Shown here: positions 44,399 through 54,205 of the stretch, one piece after another
Layout of the letters: every line of letters starts with the position of its first letter
Position numbering within the stretch: the first letter of the stretch is position 1
Source of the DNA: Amycolatopsis alkalitolerans
Lineage (GTDB): Bacteria; Actinomycetota; Actinomycetes; Mycobacteriales; Pseudonocardiaceae
Direction: 5' to 3'
Assembly (NCBI RefSeq): GCF_006152065.1
Contig: NZ_VDFW01000008.1
Location: 1 to 64,000 of the forward strand
Length of the DNA: 64,000 nucleotides
Made by a program: the position numbers and the translations under genes
Notes under the pieces: model-generated
What the model was told of the DNA's origin: nothing
Database searches by the model: none
Seen by the model: only the letters and a program-made list of their open reading frames with translations

Positions 44399-45622
44399 TC
44401 AGCGCCTCCGTTTGCCTGATGGCCGCCCCTTGCGCGGTTGTGGCCGGGTGCCTTTGGGGGTGCGGGCCGGGACGCTGGCCGCCGCGGCGTACGCCTTCTC
44501 TTTGCGTAGCTCGGCCGCGAGGGCGTCGTCGTCGGAGGCGTCGAAGTCGTCCTCCGCGGCTTCGCGTTCGGCGGCTTTGCGGGCGAGGTTGGCGCGGCGG
44601 GAGCGCACTCGTTCGGCCTGCTGCTTGTACTTGGGGTCGCGCATCTTGAAGTCGACCAGCACCGGTGTCGCCAGGAACAGCGAGGACAGCACGCCCGCGA
44701 GCATGCCGGTCAACTGCACGAGCGCCAGGTCCTGCAGCACACCGGAGCCGAGCAGGATGTAGCCGACGATCAGCAGCCCCAGCACCGGCAGCAACGCGAT
44801 GATCGAGGTGTTGATCGACCGCATCAGCGTCTGGTTCAGCGCGAGGTTCGCCGCTTCGCCGAACGTGCGCCGGGTCAGCCCGAGCAACCCGCGCGTGTTC
44901 TCCTTGACCTTGTCGAACACCACCACGGTGTCGTAGAGGGAGAACCCGAGAATGGTCAGCAGGCCGATCACGGTGGCCGGGTTGACCTCGAACCCGACGA
45001 GTGCATACACGCCCGCGGTGACCACGATGTCGTGCAGCAGGGAGACCAGCGCGGCCAGTGCCATCCAGCGCTCGAAGTAGATCGTCAGGAAGATCGTCAC
45101 CAGCACCATGAACACACCGAGCGCGATCAGGGCCTGCCGCGAGATCTCGCCGCCCCACGACGCGCTGACCGCGCTGTCACTGATCGCCTGCACGCTCGGC
45201 TGCCCGTTCGCGCCGAGCGGCTGCAACTGGGCGAACAGGTCCTGCTCGACCTTCGACACGTCGGTCTGGGGCAGCGACTCGGACCGGATCTGGACCGTCG
45301 CGGCGTTGCCGACGCCGACCGTCTGCACCGAGGAAGCCTGCTTGCCCAGCGAGTCCGCGAACACCCGCCCGGCCTCTTCGGCGGTGATGGTGCCGTGCGC
45401 GCCCTGGGCCGGCATCTGGATCTGCGTGCCGCCGACGAACTCGATACCGAAGTTGAACCCGCGCACGCCGATCGCGGCGATGGACACGATCACCAGCGCG
45501 GCGAAGACCAGGTACCACCGCTTGCGCTTGCCGACGATGTCGAACGCGCCGGTGCCGACGTAGAGCCGGTGGAAGACGCTGCTCTTCTTCGCCGCGGGCG
45601 TGTCCTTGTCAGAGCTGGCCAC
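44399..45622 (-). CDS. secF: Protein translocase subunit SecF
   Basis: This 407-residue membrane protein has a first membrane helix (WYLVFAALVIVSIAAIGVRG), the N-terminal GIEFVGGTQI motif of SecF, a periplasmic domain, then five helices including SLYDTVVVFDKVKEN and TLMRSINTSI. It works with SecD to pull secreted proteins across the membrane using the proton gradient. GTG 45622 lies one base after the secD stop, with GGAGG upstream. The C-terminal 80 residues are charged and lie in the cytoplasm. Confidence 0.95.
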   Translation of the reverse strand: MASSDKDTPAAKKSSVFHRLYVGTGAFDIVGKRKRWYLVFAALVIVSIAAIGVRGFNFGIEFVGGTQIQMPAQGAHGTITAEEAGRVFADSLGKQASSVQTVGVGNAATVQIRSESLPQTDVSKVEQDLFAQLQPLGANGQPSVQAISDSAVSASWGGEISRQALIALGVFMVLVTIFLTIYFERWMALAALVSLLHDIVVTAGVYALVGFEVNPATVIGLLTILGFSLYDTVVVFDKVKENTRGLLGLTRRTFGEAANLALNQTLMRSINTSIIALLPVLGLLIVGYILLGSGVLQDLALVQLTGMLAGVLSSLFLATPVLVDFKMRDPKYKQQAERVRSRRANLARKAAEREAAEDDFDASDDDALAAELRKEKAYAAAASVPARTPKGTRPQPRKGRPSGKRRR

Positions 45623-45623
45623 T

Positions 45624-47195
45624 TCACGCCTCCTTCGCGGCCGCGGCAGCGGCTTTTCGTGCTCGCCGGCGCTCCTCGGCGAGATGCTGCACACCACCGA
45701 GCCCGGTAAGCCCCGGCCGGGACAGGGACCTGGACCTCGACGCGAGCGAGACCAGCGGATGGGTCACCAGGAACACCACGAGCAGGTCCAGCACGGTCGA
45801 CAACCCGAGAGTGAACGCGAAACCCTGCACGTCGCCCACCGCGATCGCGTACAGCACCGCCGAGGCCAGGAACAGGATCGCGTCCGAGGCCAGGATCGTG
45901 CGCCGCGCCCGCGCCCAGCCGCGCGGCACCGCCGAGCGGAACGTGCGGCCCTCGCGTACCTCGTCCTTGAGCCGTTCGAAGAACACCACGAACGAGTCCG
46001 CGGTGACACCGATGGAGATGATGAACCCGGCCACCCCGGGCAGGTCCAGGGTGAACCCGATCCACCGCCCGAGCAGCACCAGCACCCCGTACACCACCAG
46101 ACCGGACAAGCCCAGCGACACGATCGTGAGCGCACCGAGGAGCCGGTAGTAGAACAGGCTGTACACGAACACCAGCGCCAGACCCACGCCACCGGCGATC
46201 AGACCGGCCTTGAGCGAGGCCAGGCCCAGCGTCGCCGACACCGTCGTCGCGTCCGAGGAGGTGAACGACAGCGGCAGCGAACCGTACTTGAGGATGTCGG
46301 CCAGGTCCTTGGTCTGCTGCTGGGTGAAGTTCCCGCTGATCTGGGTGTTGCCGTCCACGATCGCGCTCTGGATCGTCGGCGCCGACACCACCTGCGTGTC
46401 CAGCACGAACGCGGCCCGCTGGTTGACGTTCTTGCTGGTGAAATCAGCCCAGGTCTGGCGGCCACCGGACTTGAACGTCAGGTCCACCGTCCAGCCCGGC
46501 TTGTTCTGCGCGGGCGGCGAGGACACCGCGTTGTCGATCTCCGTGCCCTGCAGGAAAACCGGGCTCAGCACGTACTTCTCGCTACCGTCCTGGTTACACG
46601 TCATCAACGGCAGGTTCGGATCGTCGTTACCCCGCAACGGATCCTGCGCCGAGCAGGTGAACGCGGCCAGCGCCTGCTTCGCCGGCGCCGACTCCGCGAG
46701 ACTGTCCCCCGAACCGGTCACCAGGGCCGGGGCCTGCCGGGCCGCTTTCGCCTCCTGGATCTGCTGCGGGCTCTGGTTGTCCGTGCCCGGCGCGGCCGGG
46801 GTGGGCGGCGCGGTGGTCTGCTGCGCATCCAGCACCTTGCGGAAACCCAGCTTCGCGGTCTGGCCCAGCTTCTTCGCCTCATTACCCTGCGCACCCGGCA
46901 CCGTGATCACGATGTTGTTGCCGTCAAGGACGACCTCGGTACCACTCACACCGATACCGTTGACCCGCCGCTCGATGATCTGACGAGCCTGGTTCAACGA
47001 ATCCTTCGACGGCGCCGACCCATCCGGAGTACGCGCGGTGAGCGTCACACGAGTACCACCCTGCAGGTCGATACCCAGCTTCGGCGTCGGCTTCCCGCTA
47101 CCGGTGAAGAACACCAGCAGGTAGAGCACGACCGCGATCAAAGCGAACAAGCCGAGATAGCGTCCCGGGCGGATCCGCCCGGCCGGTGATGCCAC
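45624..47195 (-). CDS. secD: Protein translocase subunit SecD
   Basis: This 523-residue protein has an N-terminal membrane helix (YLGLFALIAVVLYLLVFF), the LGIDLQGGTRV motif, a large periplasmic domain with an actinobacterial insertion rich in Thr, Pro and Gln, and a C-terminal five-helix bundle including GVTADSFVVFFERLKDE. It forms SecDF with the next gene. GTG 47195 begins the family alignment. It is preceded by a 137-base gap after yajC, probably holding its own ribosome-binding signals. Confidence 0.95.
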   Translation of the reverse strand: MASPAGRIRPGRYLGLFALIAVVLYLLVFFTGSGKPTPKLGIDLQGGTRVTLTARTPDGSAPSKDSLNQARQIIERRVNGIGVSGTEVVLDGNNIVITVPGAQGNEAKKLGQTAKLGFRKVLDAQQTTAPPTPAAPGTDNQSPQQIQEAKAARQAPALVTGSGDSLAESAPAKQALAAFTCSAQDPLRGNDDPNLPLMTCNQDGSEKYVLSPVFLQGTEIDNAVSSPPAQNKPGWTVDLTFKSGGRQTWADFTSKNVNQRAAFVLDTQVVSAPTIQSAIVDGNTQISGNFTQQQTKDLADILKYGSLPLSFTSSDATTVSATLGLASLKAGLIAGGVGLALVFVYSLFYYRLLGALTIVSLGLSGLVVYGVLVLLGRWIGFTLDLPGVAGFIISIGVTADSFVVFFERLKDEVREGRTFRSAVPRGWARARRTILASDAILFLASAVLYAIAVGDVQGFAFTLGLSTVLDLLVVFLVTHPLVSLASRSRSLSRPGLTGLGGVQHLAEERRRARKAAAAAAKEA

Positions 47196-47332
47196 GGTCG
47201 TCGTACTCCTCGGAATGGTCAGGACCTGGGCTGGTGGCCCGTTGCTAGCACCGAAACCCTACTCGGTGCCAGGTGAGAGCAGCGTTGTACCCCCGGCGCG
47301 CCTCCGGGCGCCAGGGGCCGCAAGCTGGATCG

Positions 47333-47725
47333 TTACTTCTTGCCGTGCTCGAGCGGCGGCGCGATCTGCGGACCGGCCTTCTCCTCGGCCTGCGTCTGGC
47401 TGATCGACTCGATCGACGTGGCCTCCTCGGCGGAGTCCTCGAACTCCTCCGGCTCGTCGATCGCCGGGGCGACCTTCTCGCGCACGGCCTGGCGCAGCCA
47501 GGTGGTGACGACGCCCGGGGCGATCTCGATGTCGATCGTGCTGTCGTCACTGATGTCGGCGACCGTGCCGTACAGGCCCGAGGTCGTCATCACGCGGTCA
47601 CCCTCGGACAGGCTGCCCTGCAGGTTCTTCTGCTCCTGCGCGGCGCGCTTCTGCTTCCGGCTACCCATGACCAGCGGGATCGCCACCACCAGCATGAGGA
47701 GCAACGGCAGGAAAAGCTGTTCCAT
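47333..47725 (-). CDS. yajC: Preprotein translocase subunit YajC
   Basis: This 130-residue protein has one N-terminal membrane helix (LFLPLLLMLVVAIPLVMG), the RKQKRAAQEQ stretch and the GDRVMTTSGLYGTVADI motif of YajC, and an acidic C-terminal tail. It associates with SecDF. ATG 47725 was chosen because the helix starts there; the frame is open 12 codons further. Confidence 0.93.
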   Translation of the reverse strand: MEQLFLPLLLMLVVAIPLVMGSRKQKRAAQEQKNLQGSLSEGDRVMTTSGLYGTVADISDDSTIDIEIAPGVVTTWLRQAVREKVAPAIDEPEEFEDSAEEATSIESISQTQAEEKAGPQIAPPLEHGKK

Positions 47726-47821
47726 GATTCTCCATTCGGTGCACGCGGCCCGCGCACCCATTTGTCCGGATGTGCTCTATCGAGTGTGCCAGGTGCCACC
47801 GCGGTTCTCAGCACTGGCGTG

Positions 47822-48883
47822 CTAATCGAACAGCGCAGACTGCTCCGATCGGCCGTAGTCCGCGGGCGGACGGAGGCCGAGATGCTCCCACGCGGTCGCG
47901 GTGGCCACCCGCCCCCGTGGAGTCCGGGCGAGCATACCCGCGCGGACCAGGTACGGTTCGCACACCTCTTCCACCGTGGCCGGCTCCTCACCCACCGCGA
48001 CCGCGAGCGTGGACACGCCGACCGGCCCGCCGCCGAACGAGTTGACCAGCGCGCCCAGCACCGCGCGGTCGAGTCTGTCCAGGCCCAGCTCGTCGACGTC
48101 GTACACCTCGAGCGCGGCCCGCGTGACCGCCAGCGTGATGTGGCCGTCCGCCCTGACCTCGGCATAGTCGCGCACCCGGCGGAGCAGGCGGTTCGCGATC
48201 CGTGGCGTGCCGCGGGACCGGTGGGCGATCTCCGCGCTGCCGTCCGTGTCGATCTCGATCCCCAGGATCGCGGCCGCGCGGCGGACGACCTGGTCGAGCT
48301 CGTCGTCGGCGTAGAACTCCATCTGGCCGGTGAACCCGAACCGGTCACGCAGCGGGCCGGTCAGCGCGCCGGAGCGGGTGGTCGCCCCGACGAGGGTGAA
48401 CGGCGCGATTTCCAGGGGGATGCTGGTCGCGCCGGGGCCCTTGCCGACCACGACGTCGACCCGGAAGTCCTCCATCGCGAGGTACAGCATCTCCTCCGCG
48501 GGGCGGGCGATGCGGTGGATCTCGTCGATGAACAGCACGTCGCCCTCGGCGAGGTTGGACAGCATCGCGGCGAGGTCCCCGGCGCGCTCCAGCGCGGGAC
48601 CCGAAGTGATGCGGATCGACGCGTCCAGTTCGGCCGCGATGATCATCGCGAGGCTCGTCTTGCCGAGCCCGGGCGGGCCGGACAGCAGCACGTGATCCGG
48701 CGGGACACCCCGGCGGCGCGCGCTTTCCAGCACCAGTTCGAGCTGCTCGCGGACGCGGGGCTGACCGACGAACTCGCCCAGCTTGCGCGGGCGCAGCGTC
48801 GTCTCGACCTCGCGCTCACCAGTCTGCGGCAGCGCCGAGAGGGTCTCGTCGGCGTCGGATTCGGTCACTTCGCCATCGTGCAC
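47822..48883 (-). CDS. ruvB: Holliday-junction branch-migration ATPase RuvB
   Basis: This 353-residue AAA+ motor has Walker A GPPGLGKT near 68, Walker B LFIDEIHR, sensor 1 GATTRSG, the Arg finger region LRDRFGF and a C-terminal winged helix ([18 protein letters not shown]). It drives branch migration with RuvA. GTG 48883 lies nine bases after the ruvA stop, with a weak ribosome-binding site, so translational coupling is likely; a GTG five codons further is an alternative. Confidence 0.96.
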   Translation of the reverse strand: MHDGEVTESDADETLSALPQTGEREVETTLRPRKLGEFVGQPRVREQLELVLESARRRGVPPDHVLLSGPPGLGKTSLAMIIAAELDASIRITSGPALERAGDLAAMLSNLAEGDVLFIDEIHRIARPAEEMLYLAMEDFRVDVVVGKGPGATSIPLEIAPFTLVGATTRSGALTGPLRDRFGFTGQMEFYADDELDQVVRRAAAILGIEIDTDGSAEIAHRSRGTPRIANRLLRRVRDYAEVRADGHITLAVTRAALEVYDVDELGLDRLDRAVLGALVNSFGGGPVGVSTLAVAVGEEPATVEEVCEPYLVRAGMLARTPRGRVATATAWEHLGLRPPADYGRSEQSALFD

Positions 48884-48892
48884 GTTCGCGGC

Positions 48893-49483
48893 CTAGCCCT
48901 TGCGGCCGAGGGTGGTCAGCGCCGCACGCAGCACCGTCGAGGTATCCGCCGCTTCGGCCTTCGCCAGCACCTTCTCCACGGCCTGTTCCGCCTGCTTGAG
49001 CGGGAAGCCGAGGCCGGTAAGCGCTTCCACGACCTCCGCGCGCACGGCCGAGCCCGCGGCGGGCATCGCCTCCGGGGTCCCGGCGGAGGTGACCTTGTCC
49101 CGCAACTCGAGCGAGAGCCGCTCCGCGCCCTTGCGGCCGATGCCGGGGACCTGCGTGAGCACGGTGATGTTGCCTTCGGCCAGCGCCGTGCGCAGCTTGT
49201 CGGGGTCGAGCACCGCGAGCGCGGCGAGCGCGAGCCGCGGCCCGATCCCGGACACCGTTTGCAGCAGGGTGAACAGCTCGCGGGCGTCGACGTCGGCGAA
49301 CCCGAACAAGGTCAGCGAGTCCTCGCGGACGACGAGCGCGGTGTGCAGGCGGGCCTGCTCGCCGCGGCGCAGCGTCGCGAGGGTGGACGGCGTGGCCTGC
49401 ACCGAAAGCCCCACCCCGCCGACCTCGACGACCACGTGGTCGAGCCCGACCGAGAGCACCTCCCCGCGCACCGACGAGATCAT
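48893..49483 (-). CDS. ruvA: Holliday-junction-binding protein RuvA
   Basis: This 196-residue protein begins with [10 protein letters not shown] and has the OB-fold domain, two helix-hairpin-helix motifs ([30 protein letters not shown]) and a C-terminal domain ([18 protein letters not shown]) that contacts RuvB. ATG 49483 overlaps the ruvC stop (ATGA), so ruvC and ruvA are coupled. Confidence 0.96.
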   Translation of the reverse strand: MISSVRGEVLSVGLDHVVVEVGGVGLSVQATPSTLATLRRGEQARLHTALVVREDSLTLFGFADVDARELFTLLQTVSGIGPRLALAALAVLDPDKLRTALAEGNITVLTQVPGIGRKGAERLSLELRDKVTSAGTPEAMPAAGSAVRAEVVEALTGLGFPLKQAEQAVEKVLAKAEAADTSTVLRAALTTLGRKG

Positions 49484-50067
49484 CGCGCCGCTCCCTTCGC
49501 TTGTTTCGCGGCCGCCGCGAGCCGGGCCCGGTGTTTCTTGGCCAGCTCCGCGGCACGTGCTTCGGCCTCCGCGAGCCTGGCGCGCATCGGTTCGCGCCAC
49601 AGGTGGCAGATCGCGAGGCCGAGCGCGTCGGCGGCGTCGGCCGGGCTCGGTTTCTCCGGCAGCCCGAGCAACCTGGTCACCATATCCGTGACCTGGGCCT
49701 TGTCCGCCCGGCCGGAGCCGGTGACCGCCGCCTTCATCTCACTCGGCGTGTGGAACACGACCGGCAGCCCCCGCCTCGCGGCGCCGAGCGCGACGACGCC
49801 GCCGGCCTGGGCGGTGCCCATCGCCGTGCGGACGTTGTGCTGGCTGAACACGCGCTCCACCGCGACGGCTTCCGGCCGGTAGCGGTCGAGCCACTCCTCC
49901 ACCGCGTCGGCGATCCGCAGCAGCCGGCTGGCGAGCGCCGCGTCGGCCGGGGTGCGCACCACGTCGACCGCCACGCAGCTGACCGCACGACCGGAGCCGC
50001 CGTCCACCACGCCGAGCCCGCACCGGGTCAGCCCCGGGTCGACACCGAGCACTCGCACCTGATCCAC
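49480..50067 (-). CDS. ruvC: Holliday-junction resolvase RuvC
   Basis: This 195-residue endonuclease has its acidic residues in place: Asp in [11 protein letters not shown], Glu in VERVFSQHN and the pair in [12 protein letters not shown]. It cuts Holliday junctions delivered by RuvAB. The C-terminal 35 residues are Ala/Lys/Arg-rich, longer than in E. coli but common in actinobacteria. GTG 50067 is the likely start; a second GTG four codons on is possible. It heads the ruvCAB operon. Confidence 0.96.
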   Translation of the reverse strand: MDQVRVLGVDPGLTRCGLGVVDGGSGRAVSCVAVDVVRTPADAALASRLLRIADAVEEWLDRYRPEAVAVERVFSQHNVRTAMGTAQAGGVVALGAARRGLPVVFHTPSEMKAAVTGSGRADKAQVTDMVTRLLGLPEKPSPADAADALGLAICHLWREPMRARLAEAEARAAELAKKHRARLAAAAKQAKGAAR

Positions 50068-50151
50068 CCTTCGCGTCCGAACACCAGTTCGGAGGCTACC
50101 GGGTGGGGCGCCGTCAGCCGCGCACGACGCGCCGGGGCCGCGCGATGTCCA

Positions 50152-50685
50152 CTATGGACCGTCGACGCCCGGGGTCCAGGACTCCGGGCGCCCGGAACCG
50201 GTGAGCACGGGCTGCCATTGGGCGAAGCCCTCCGGCGCGTCGGCGTCCCACGGCCATTTGCCCTCGGGCGTCGCGACGATGATCTGCAGCGCCGGGAAGT
50301 CGCCCTCGGGGTAGACGACGAAGGCGCTGCCGAGGAACTCCGGGTAGTGGCCGGGATTCACCTGCTCGAAGGTCACCGGCACGCCGTCGAAGAAGTCTTC
50401 GACCACCTGACCGGGGACGAACGCCCCGCCGGTGGCCGCGCGGTCCACATAGGCGTCGAGCAGCACCTGCGCCATCTGCTCGGGCAGGCCGATGACGACC
50501 GCCTCCGGCACCTGGTGCATCGCCCACACGCAGGCGGTGAAGCAGTAGCCGGATCCCTTGTCGTCACGGGGAACCGAGATGACGGCGTTGCCCCTGCGCT
50601 CCGCTTCCGAGACGATCCATTCGAGAAGTTCGTGATCTTCGGGCGCGAGCACATCGGGAGTCGTCTCGGTCGTCACGGCGGTCAT
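50152..50685 (-). CDS. DUF4262-family protein
   Basis: This 177-residue protein resembles DUF4262: DKGSGYCFTACVWAMHQVPE near 43-62, EAVVIGLPEQMAQVLLDAY and VEDFFDGVPVTFEQVNPGHY. The function of the family is not known to me; it is often found near toxin-antitoxin or plasmid-related genes. ATG 50685 is the first Met that begins the family; a terminator lies upstream, so it has its own promoter. It sits between yebC and ruvC, where many relatives have nothing, so it is an insertion in that block. Confidence 0.7.
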   Translation of the reverse strand: MTAVTTETTPDVLAPEDHELLEWIVSEAERRGNAVISVPRDDKGSGYCFTACVWAMHQVPEAVVIGLPEQMAQVLLDAYVDRAATGGAFVPGQVVEDFFDGVPVTFEQVNPGHYPEFLGSAFVVYPEGDFPALQIIVATPEGKWPWDADAPEGFAQWQPVLTGSGRPESWTPGVDGP

Positions 50686-50725
50686 TGTGCCGTATGGACT
50701 CCCGCGCGGACAGTGCCTGCACGCA

Positions 50726-50757
50726 GAAAAATCCCGGCATGCCTGGCACACCGGGAT
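50726..50757 (-). terminator. Intrinsic terminator for the yebC transcript
   Basis: On the minus strand ATCCCGG and CCGGGAT form a 7-base stem around a 13-base loop, followed by TTTTT. It lies between yebC and the DUF4262 gene. Beside it (50758-50771) is the perfect 14-base palindrome CTTTCAGCTGAAAG, which may extend the structure. Confidence 0.6.
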
Positions 50758-50828
50758 CTTTCAGCTGAAAGTGTGGTCAGCCAACGTCCTCGCGCACGAG
50801 CGCGGGTGTGTTTGCCTGCCAGGGCATC

Positions 50829-50980
50829 GGGTTGGCCCCTGGCGTCGCCGAGTTGGCCCGGGGCGTCACCGAGTTGGCCGACCGCTGCCGCCGAGGGCAA
50901 ACTCGGCCACCAGACCAGCCAACTCAACACCGCAACGGGCGAACTCACCGACCCCACGGGCAAACACGACAACGTACACC
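50829..50980. repeat. Two oppositely oriented arrays of 21-base units
   Basis: Three units of 21 bases start with G-x-GTTGGCC (50829, 50850, 50871). A second array of four 21-base units starting GC-x-AAC-x-C (50897, 50918, 50939, 50960) follows, and its units are roughly the reverse complement of the first kind. The two arrays could fold back on each other. The plus strand happens to stay open through it (A-N-S-x-x-x-R repeats), but there is no gene support. It occupies most of the 313-base gap before yebC's end. Confidence 0.6.
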
Positions 50981-50998
50981 GGACACGATCACTCAGCA

Positions 50999-51748
50999 CT
51001 AGCCGACTTCGGCCAGCACCTCGTCCGAAACGTCGAAGTTGGCGTAGACGTTCTGCACGTCGTCGCAGTCCTCGAGCGCGTCGATCAGCCTGAAGACCTT
51101 CTTCGCGCCCTCGGCGTCCAGCGGCACGCTGACCGAGGGCAGGAAGCTCGCGTCGGCCGACTCGTAGTCGTATCCGGCCTCCTGCAAGGCTTTCCGCACG
51201 GAGACGAGGTCGGTCGCCTCGGAAACGATCTCAAAGCTCTCGCCGAGGTCGTTGACCTCCTCGGCGCCCACGTCGAGCACGGCCATCAGGACGTCGTCCT
51301 CGGCCACGTCGTTCTTCGGCATGATCACGACGCCCTTACGGTTGAACAGGTACGCGACCGAGCCGGGGTCGGCCAGCGAGCCGCCGTTGCGGGTCAGCGC
51401 CGTGCGCACCTCGGACGCGGCGCGGTTGCGGTTGTCGGTCAGGCACTCGATGAGGATCGCGACCCCGTTCGGGCCGTAGCCCTCGTAGTTGATCGTCTGC
51501 CAGTCGGCGCCACCGGCCTCTTCACCGCCGCCCCGCTTGCGGGCACGCTCGATGTTGTCCTGCGGGACGGAGTTCTTCTTGGCCTTCTGGATGGCGTCGT
51601 ACAGCGTCGGGTTGCCGTCCGGGTCGCCCCCGCCGGTCCGCGCGGCGACCTCGATGTTCTTGATCAGTCTCGCGAACAGCTTGCCACGCTTGGCGTCGAG
51701 GGCGGCCTTCTTGTGCTTAGTGGTAGCCCACTTGGAGTGGCCGCTCAT
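50999..51748 (-). CDS. yebC: YebC/PmpR-family translation or transcription factor
   Basis: This 249-residue protein starts [20 protein letters not shown], the invariant beginning of the family, and has [14 protein letters not shown] and [13 protein letters not shown]. Members act as transcriptional regulators and, in recent reports, help ribosomes through proline stretches. It follows pdxT by 17 bases, in the order pdxT-yebC-ruvC seen in other actinobacteria. Confidence 0.95.
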   Translation of the reverse strand: MSGHSKWATTKHKKAALDAKRGKLFARLIKNIEVAARTGGGDPDGNPTLYDAIQKAKKNSVPQDNIERARKRGGGEEAGGADWQTINYEGYGPNGVAILIECLTDNRNRAASEVRTALTRNGGSLADPGSVAYLFNRKGVVIMPKNDVAEDDVLMAVLDVGAEEVNDLGESFEIVSEATDLVSVRKALQEAGYDYESADASFLPSVSVPLDAEGAKKVFRLIDALEDCDDVQNVYANFDVSDEVLAEVG

Positions 51749-51765
51749 CGCTTCTCTCTCCTCGT

Positions 51766-52371
51766 CTACGTCGTCCGGTGCACCATCCTCACGAAGAAGC
51801 GGTGCACGCGCTCGTCCCCCGTGAGCTCCGGGTGGAAGGCGGTGGCGAGCACCGGCCCCTGCCGGATCGCGACGATCCTAGCCGTCTCGTCCCCGGTCAC
51901 GGCCGTCTGCGCCAGTATCTCCACCCCGTCGGCGGCCTTCTCCACCCAGGGGGCCCGGATGAACACCGCGTGCAGCGGGCCGCCCTCGATACCCGCGAAG
52001 TCGAGCTCGGCCTCGAAGGAGTCGACCTGCCTGCCGAACGCGTTGCGCCGCACGACCACGTCGAGCCCGTCGAGCTGGCGCTGGTCGGGACGGCCGTCGA
52101 GGACTTCGCGGGCGAGCAGGATCATGCCGGCGCACGAGCCGTAGGTGGGCATGCCGCCCGCGATCCGCTCGCGGAGGGGTTCCAGCAGTTCGAAGGTCTC
52201 GAGCAGGCGCGACATCGTGGTCGACTCGCCGCCGGGCAGCACGAGCCCGTCGACCTCGGCGAGCTCCGCCGGCCGCCGCACGGGCCGCGCCCGCGCCCGC
52301 GCGCGCTCCAGGATCGCCGCGTGCTCGCGGACGTCACCCTGCAGCGCCAGGATGCCGATCACCGGTTCCAT
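51766..52371 (-). CDS. pdxT: Pyridoxal 5'-phosphate synthase glutaminase subunit
   Basis: This 201-residue class I glutaminase has GVLALQGD-like start ([13 protein letters not shown]), LPGGEST, the nucleophile Cys in YGSCAGMIL and the His-x-Glu pair in AFHPELTGD. It passes ammonia to PdxS for vitamin B6 synthesis. pdxS is normally the close upstream neighbour; here a VapBC pair on the other strand lies between them. Confidence 0.95.
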   Translation of the reverse strand: MEPVIGILALQGDVREHAAILERARARARPVRRPAELAEVDGLVLPGGESTTMSRLLETFELLEPLRERIAGGMPTYGSCAGMILLAREVLDGRPDQRQLDGLDVVVRRNAFGRQVDSFEAELDFAGIEGGPLHAVFIRAPWVEKAADGVEILAQTAVTGDETARIVAIRQGPVLATAFHPELTGDERVHRFFVRMVHRTT

Positions 52372-52466
52372 CCGACCTCCTTCTCTTCACTGTATGCCCC
52401 GATACACCCCGGCTGACGTGCACGGACGCGGTTTTTCTGTCGGTCCCGTGCGCTAGCCTTGACGCC

Positions 52467-52673
52467 ATGGCCGACAACGCACGGCGGCACGAGGAGCCCG
52501 CTCCTCGCCGCACCGACCCCTTCAGCCTCGAGGCATACCTGGAACGGCAGCGAGCCGAGTTCGCCGACGGTCCGACAATGGCGGAGATACTGGAGGACCT
52601 TGATCGGTTCCGGGAGGGCGGCATACCACGGGAGACCATCGCGGCCACGGTCCGTGAGGACCGGGACGCCTGA
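52467..52673 (+). CDS. Antitoxin of a VapBC-type pair
   Basis: This 68-residue acidic protein (FSLEAYLERQRAEFADGPTM; AEILEDLDRFREGG) has no strong DNA-binding motif at its start. Its position identifies it: its stop overlaps the toxin start (TGATG at 52671-52675). Antitoxins of this kind are often short, and this one's C-terminal half should wrap around the toxin. Confidence 0.7.
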   Translation: MADNARRHEEPAPRRTDPFSLEAYLERQRAEFADGPTMAEILEDLDRFREGGIPRETIAATVREDRDA

Positions 52674-53077
52674 TGACGAACCGTTTCGTCCTCGACGCGT
52701 CCGCGGCCGTCGAGGTACTCGGCGCGCAGGATCCGGACCCGGCGCTGCGTCGTCGGGTGCTCGGTGGATACGCGGCCGCACCAGAACTCATCGATCTCGA
52801 AGTACTCAGCTCGATCCGCAAATACGTCAGATCGGGTGCGATGGCGCCGACCACGGCCGATCATGTGATCAAGCGACTCGGCATGCTTCCCGTCGAGCGG
52901 TCGCCCCACCGCCCGCTTGTCCGACGCGTGTGGGAACTCCGCCATGCAATCAGCGCCTACGACGCCGCTTACATAGCACTGGCCGAGGAACTCGGCGTTC
53001 CGGTCGTTACCACGGACGGAAAGCTGGCACGCAGCGATGGCCATCGTACCCAAATCGAGCTCTACCCCGCCTGTTGA
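52673..53077 (+). CDS. vapC: VapC-type PIN-domain toxin
   Basis: This 134-residue protein has the PIN acidic residues: Asp8 in FVLDASAAVEVL, Glu in LIDLEVLSSIR, Asp in AYDAAYIALAEEL and Asp in TTDGKLARSDG. It is a likely RNA-cutting toxin. Its stop is one base from the stop of pdxS on the other strand, so the pair is packed tightly between pdxS and pdxT. Confidence 0.87.
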   Translation: MTNRFVLDASAAVEVLGAQDPDPALRRRVLGGYAAAPELIDLEVLSSIRKYVRSGAMAPTTADHVIKRLGMLPVERSPHRPLVRRVWELRHAISAYDAAYIALAEELGVPVVTTDGKLARSDGHRTQIELYPAC

Positions 53078-53078
53078 C

Positions 53079-53993
53079 TCACCAGCCGCGCTCGGCGAGA
53101 CGGTGCGGCTCCGGCACGTCGTCGACGTTGATGCCGACCATGGCCTCGCCCAGACCACGGGAGACCTTCGCGATCACGTCCGGGTCGTCGTGGAAGGTGG
53201 TCGCCTTGACGATTGCCTCCGCGCGCTTCGCGGGGTCGCCCGACTTGAAGATGCCCGAACCGACGAACACGCCCTCGGCACCGAGCTGCATCATCATCGC
53301 CGCGTCGGCGGGGGTCGCGATCCCGCCCGCGGTGAACAGCACGACCGGCAGCTTCCCCTTCTCCGCCACCTCGCGGACCAGCTCGTACGGCGCCTGCAGT
53401 TCCTTCGCCGCGACGTAGAGCTCGTCCTCCGGCAGCGACGTGAGCCGCTTCATCTCGGCGCGGATCTTGCGCATGTGCATGGTCGCGTTCGACACGTCGC
53501 CGGTGCCGGCCTCGCCCTTCGAGCGGATCATCGCCGCGCCCTCGTTGATCCGGCGCAGCGCCTCGCCCAGGTTCGTCGCCCCGCACACGAACGGCACGGT
53601 GAACGCCCATTTGTCGACGTGGTTGGCGTAGTCGGCCGGGGTGAGCACCTCGGACTCGTCGATGTAGTCCACGCCGAGCGACTGCAGCACGCGCGCCTCG
53701 ACGAAGTGCCCGATCCGCGCCTTCGCCATGACCGGGATCGACACGGCGTTGATGATCCCGTCGATCAGATCGGGGTCGCTCATCCGCGCCACCCCGCCCT
53801 GCGAACGGATGTCGGCGGGCACGCGCTCGAGCGCCATCACGGCCACCGCACCGGCGTCCTCGGCGATCTTGGCCTGCTCGGCGGTGACCACGTCCATGAT
53901 CACGCCGCCCTTGAGCATCTCCGCCATACCACGCTTGACGCGCGCGGTGCCGCGCTCGGGCACCGGGGAACCAGAGGACTGAACTTCGGACAC
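53079..53993 (-). CDS. pdxS: Pyridoxal 5'-phosphate synthase subunit PdxS
   Basis: This 304-residue TIM-barrel enzyme builds PLP from ribose 5-phosphate, glyceraldehyde 3-phosphate and ammonia. Family blocks are [48 protein letters not shown] with the reactive Lys, VTFTAGG-type loop ([14 protein letters not shown]) and [13 protein letters not shown] 53993 starts the protein a few residues longer than most. Confidence 0.96.
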   Translation of the reverse strand: MSEVQSSGSPVPERGTARVKRGMAEMLKGGVIMDVVTAEQAKIAEDAGAVAVMALERVPADIRSQGGVARMSDPDLIDGIINAVSIPVMAKARIGHFVEARVLQSLGVDYIDESEVLTPADYANHVDKWAFTVPFVCGATNLGEALRRINEGAAMIRSKGEAGTGDVSNATMHMRKIRAEMKRLTSLPEDELYVAAKELQAPYELVREVAEKGKLPVVLFTAGGIATPADAAMMMQLGAEGVFVGSGIFKSGDPAKRAEAIVKATTFHDDPDVIAKVSRGLGEAMVGINVDDVPEPHRLAERGW

Positions 53994-54205
53994 GGGAACG
54001 CCTTTCCAACGAGGGGTACCTGACCAGTCTAGGCCGATGTGGACCGCTCCCCCAGGCCAGTACGACCCGATTTCAGAAGTCCACTTTCGCCGCGCCGGCC
54101 AGCAGACGGGTGTCCTGGTGGACACGGGGTTGCCGGGGCATGTCCGGGGGGTGTGTGATCGGAGGCACACCCGTAACAGACATCGAAGTCCCGGGAGGCC
54201 TGGCC

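Noticed and set aside
50687..52144. 485-codon plus-strand frame across the repeat arrays, yebC and pdxT
   Set aside because: It is antisense to two certain genes and its repeat-like protein simply reflects the 21-base units.
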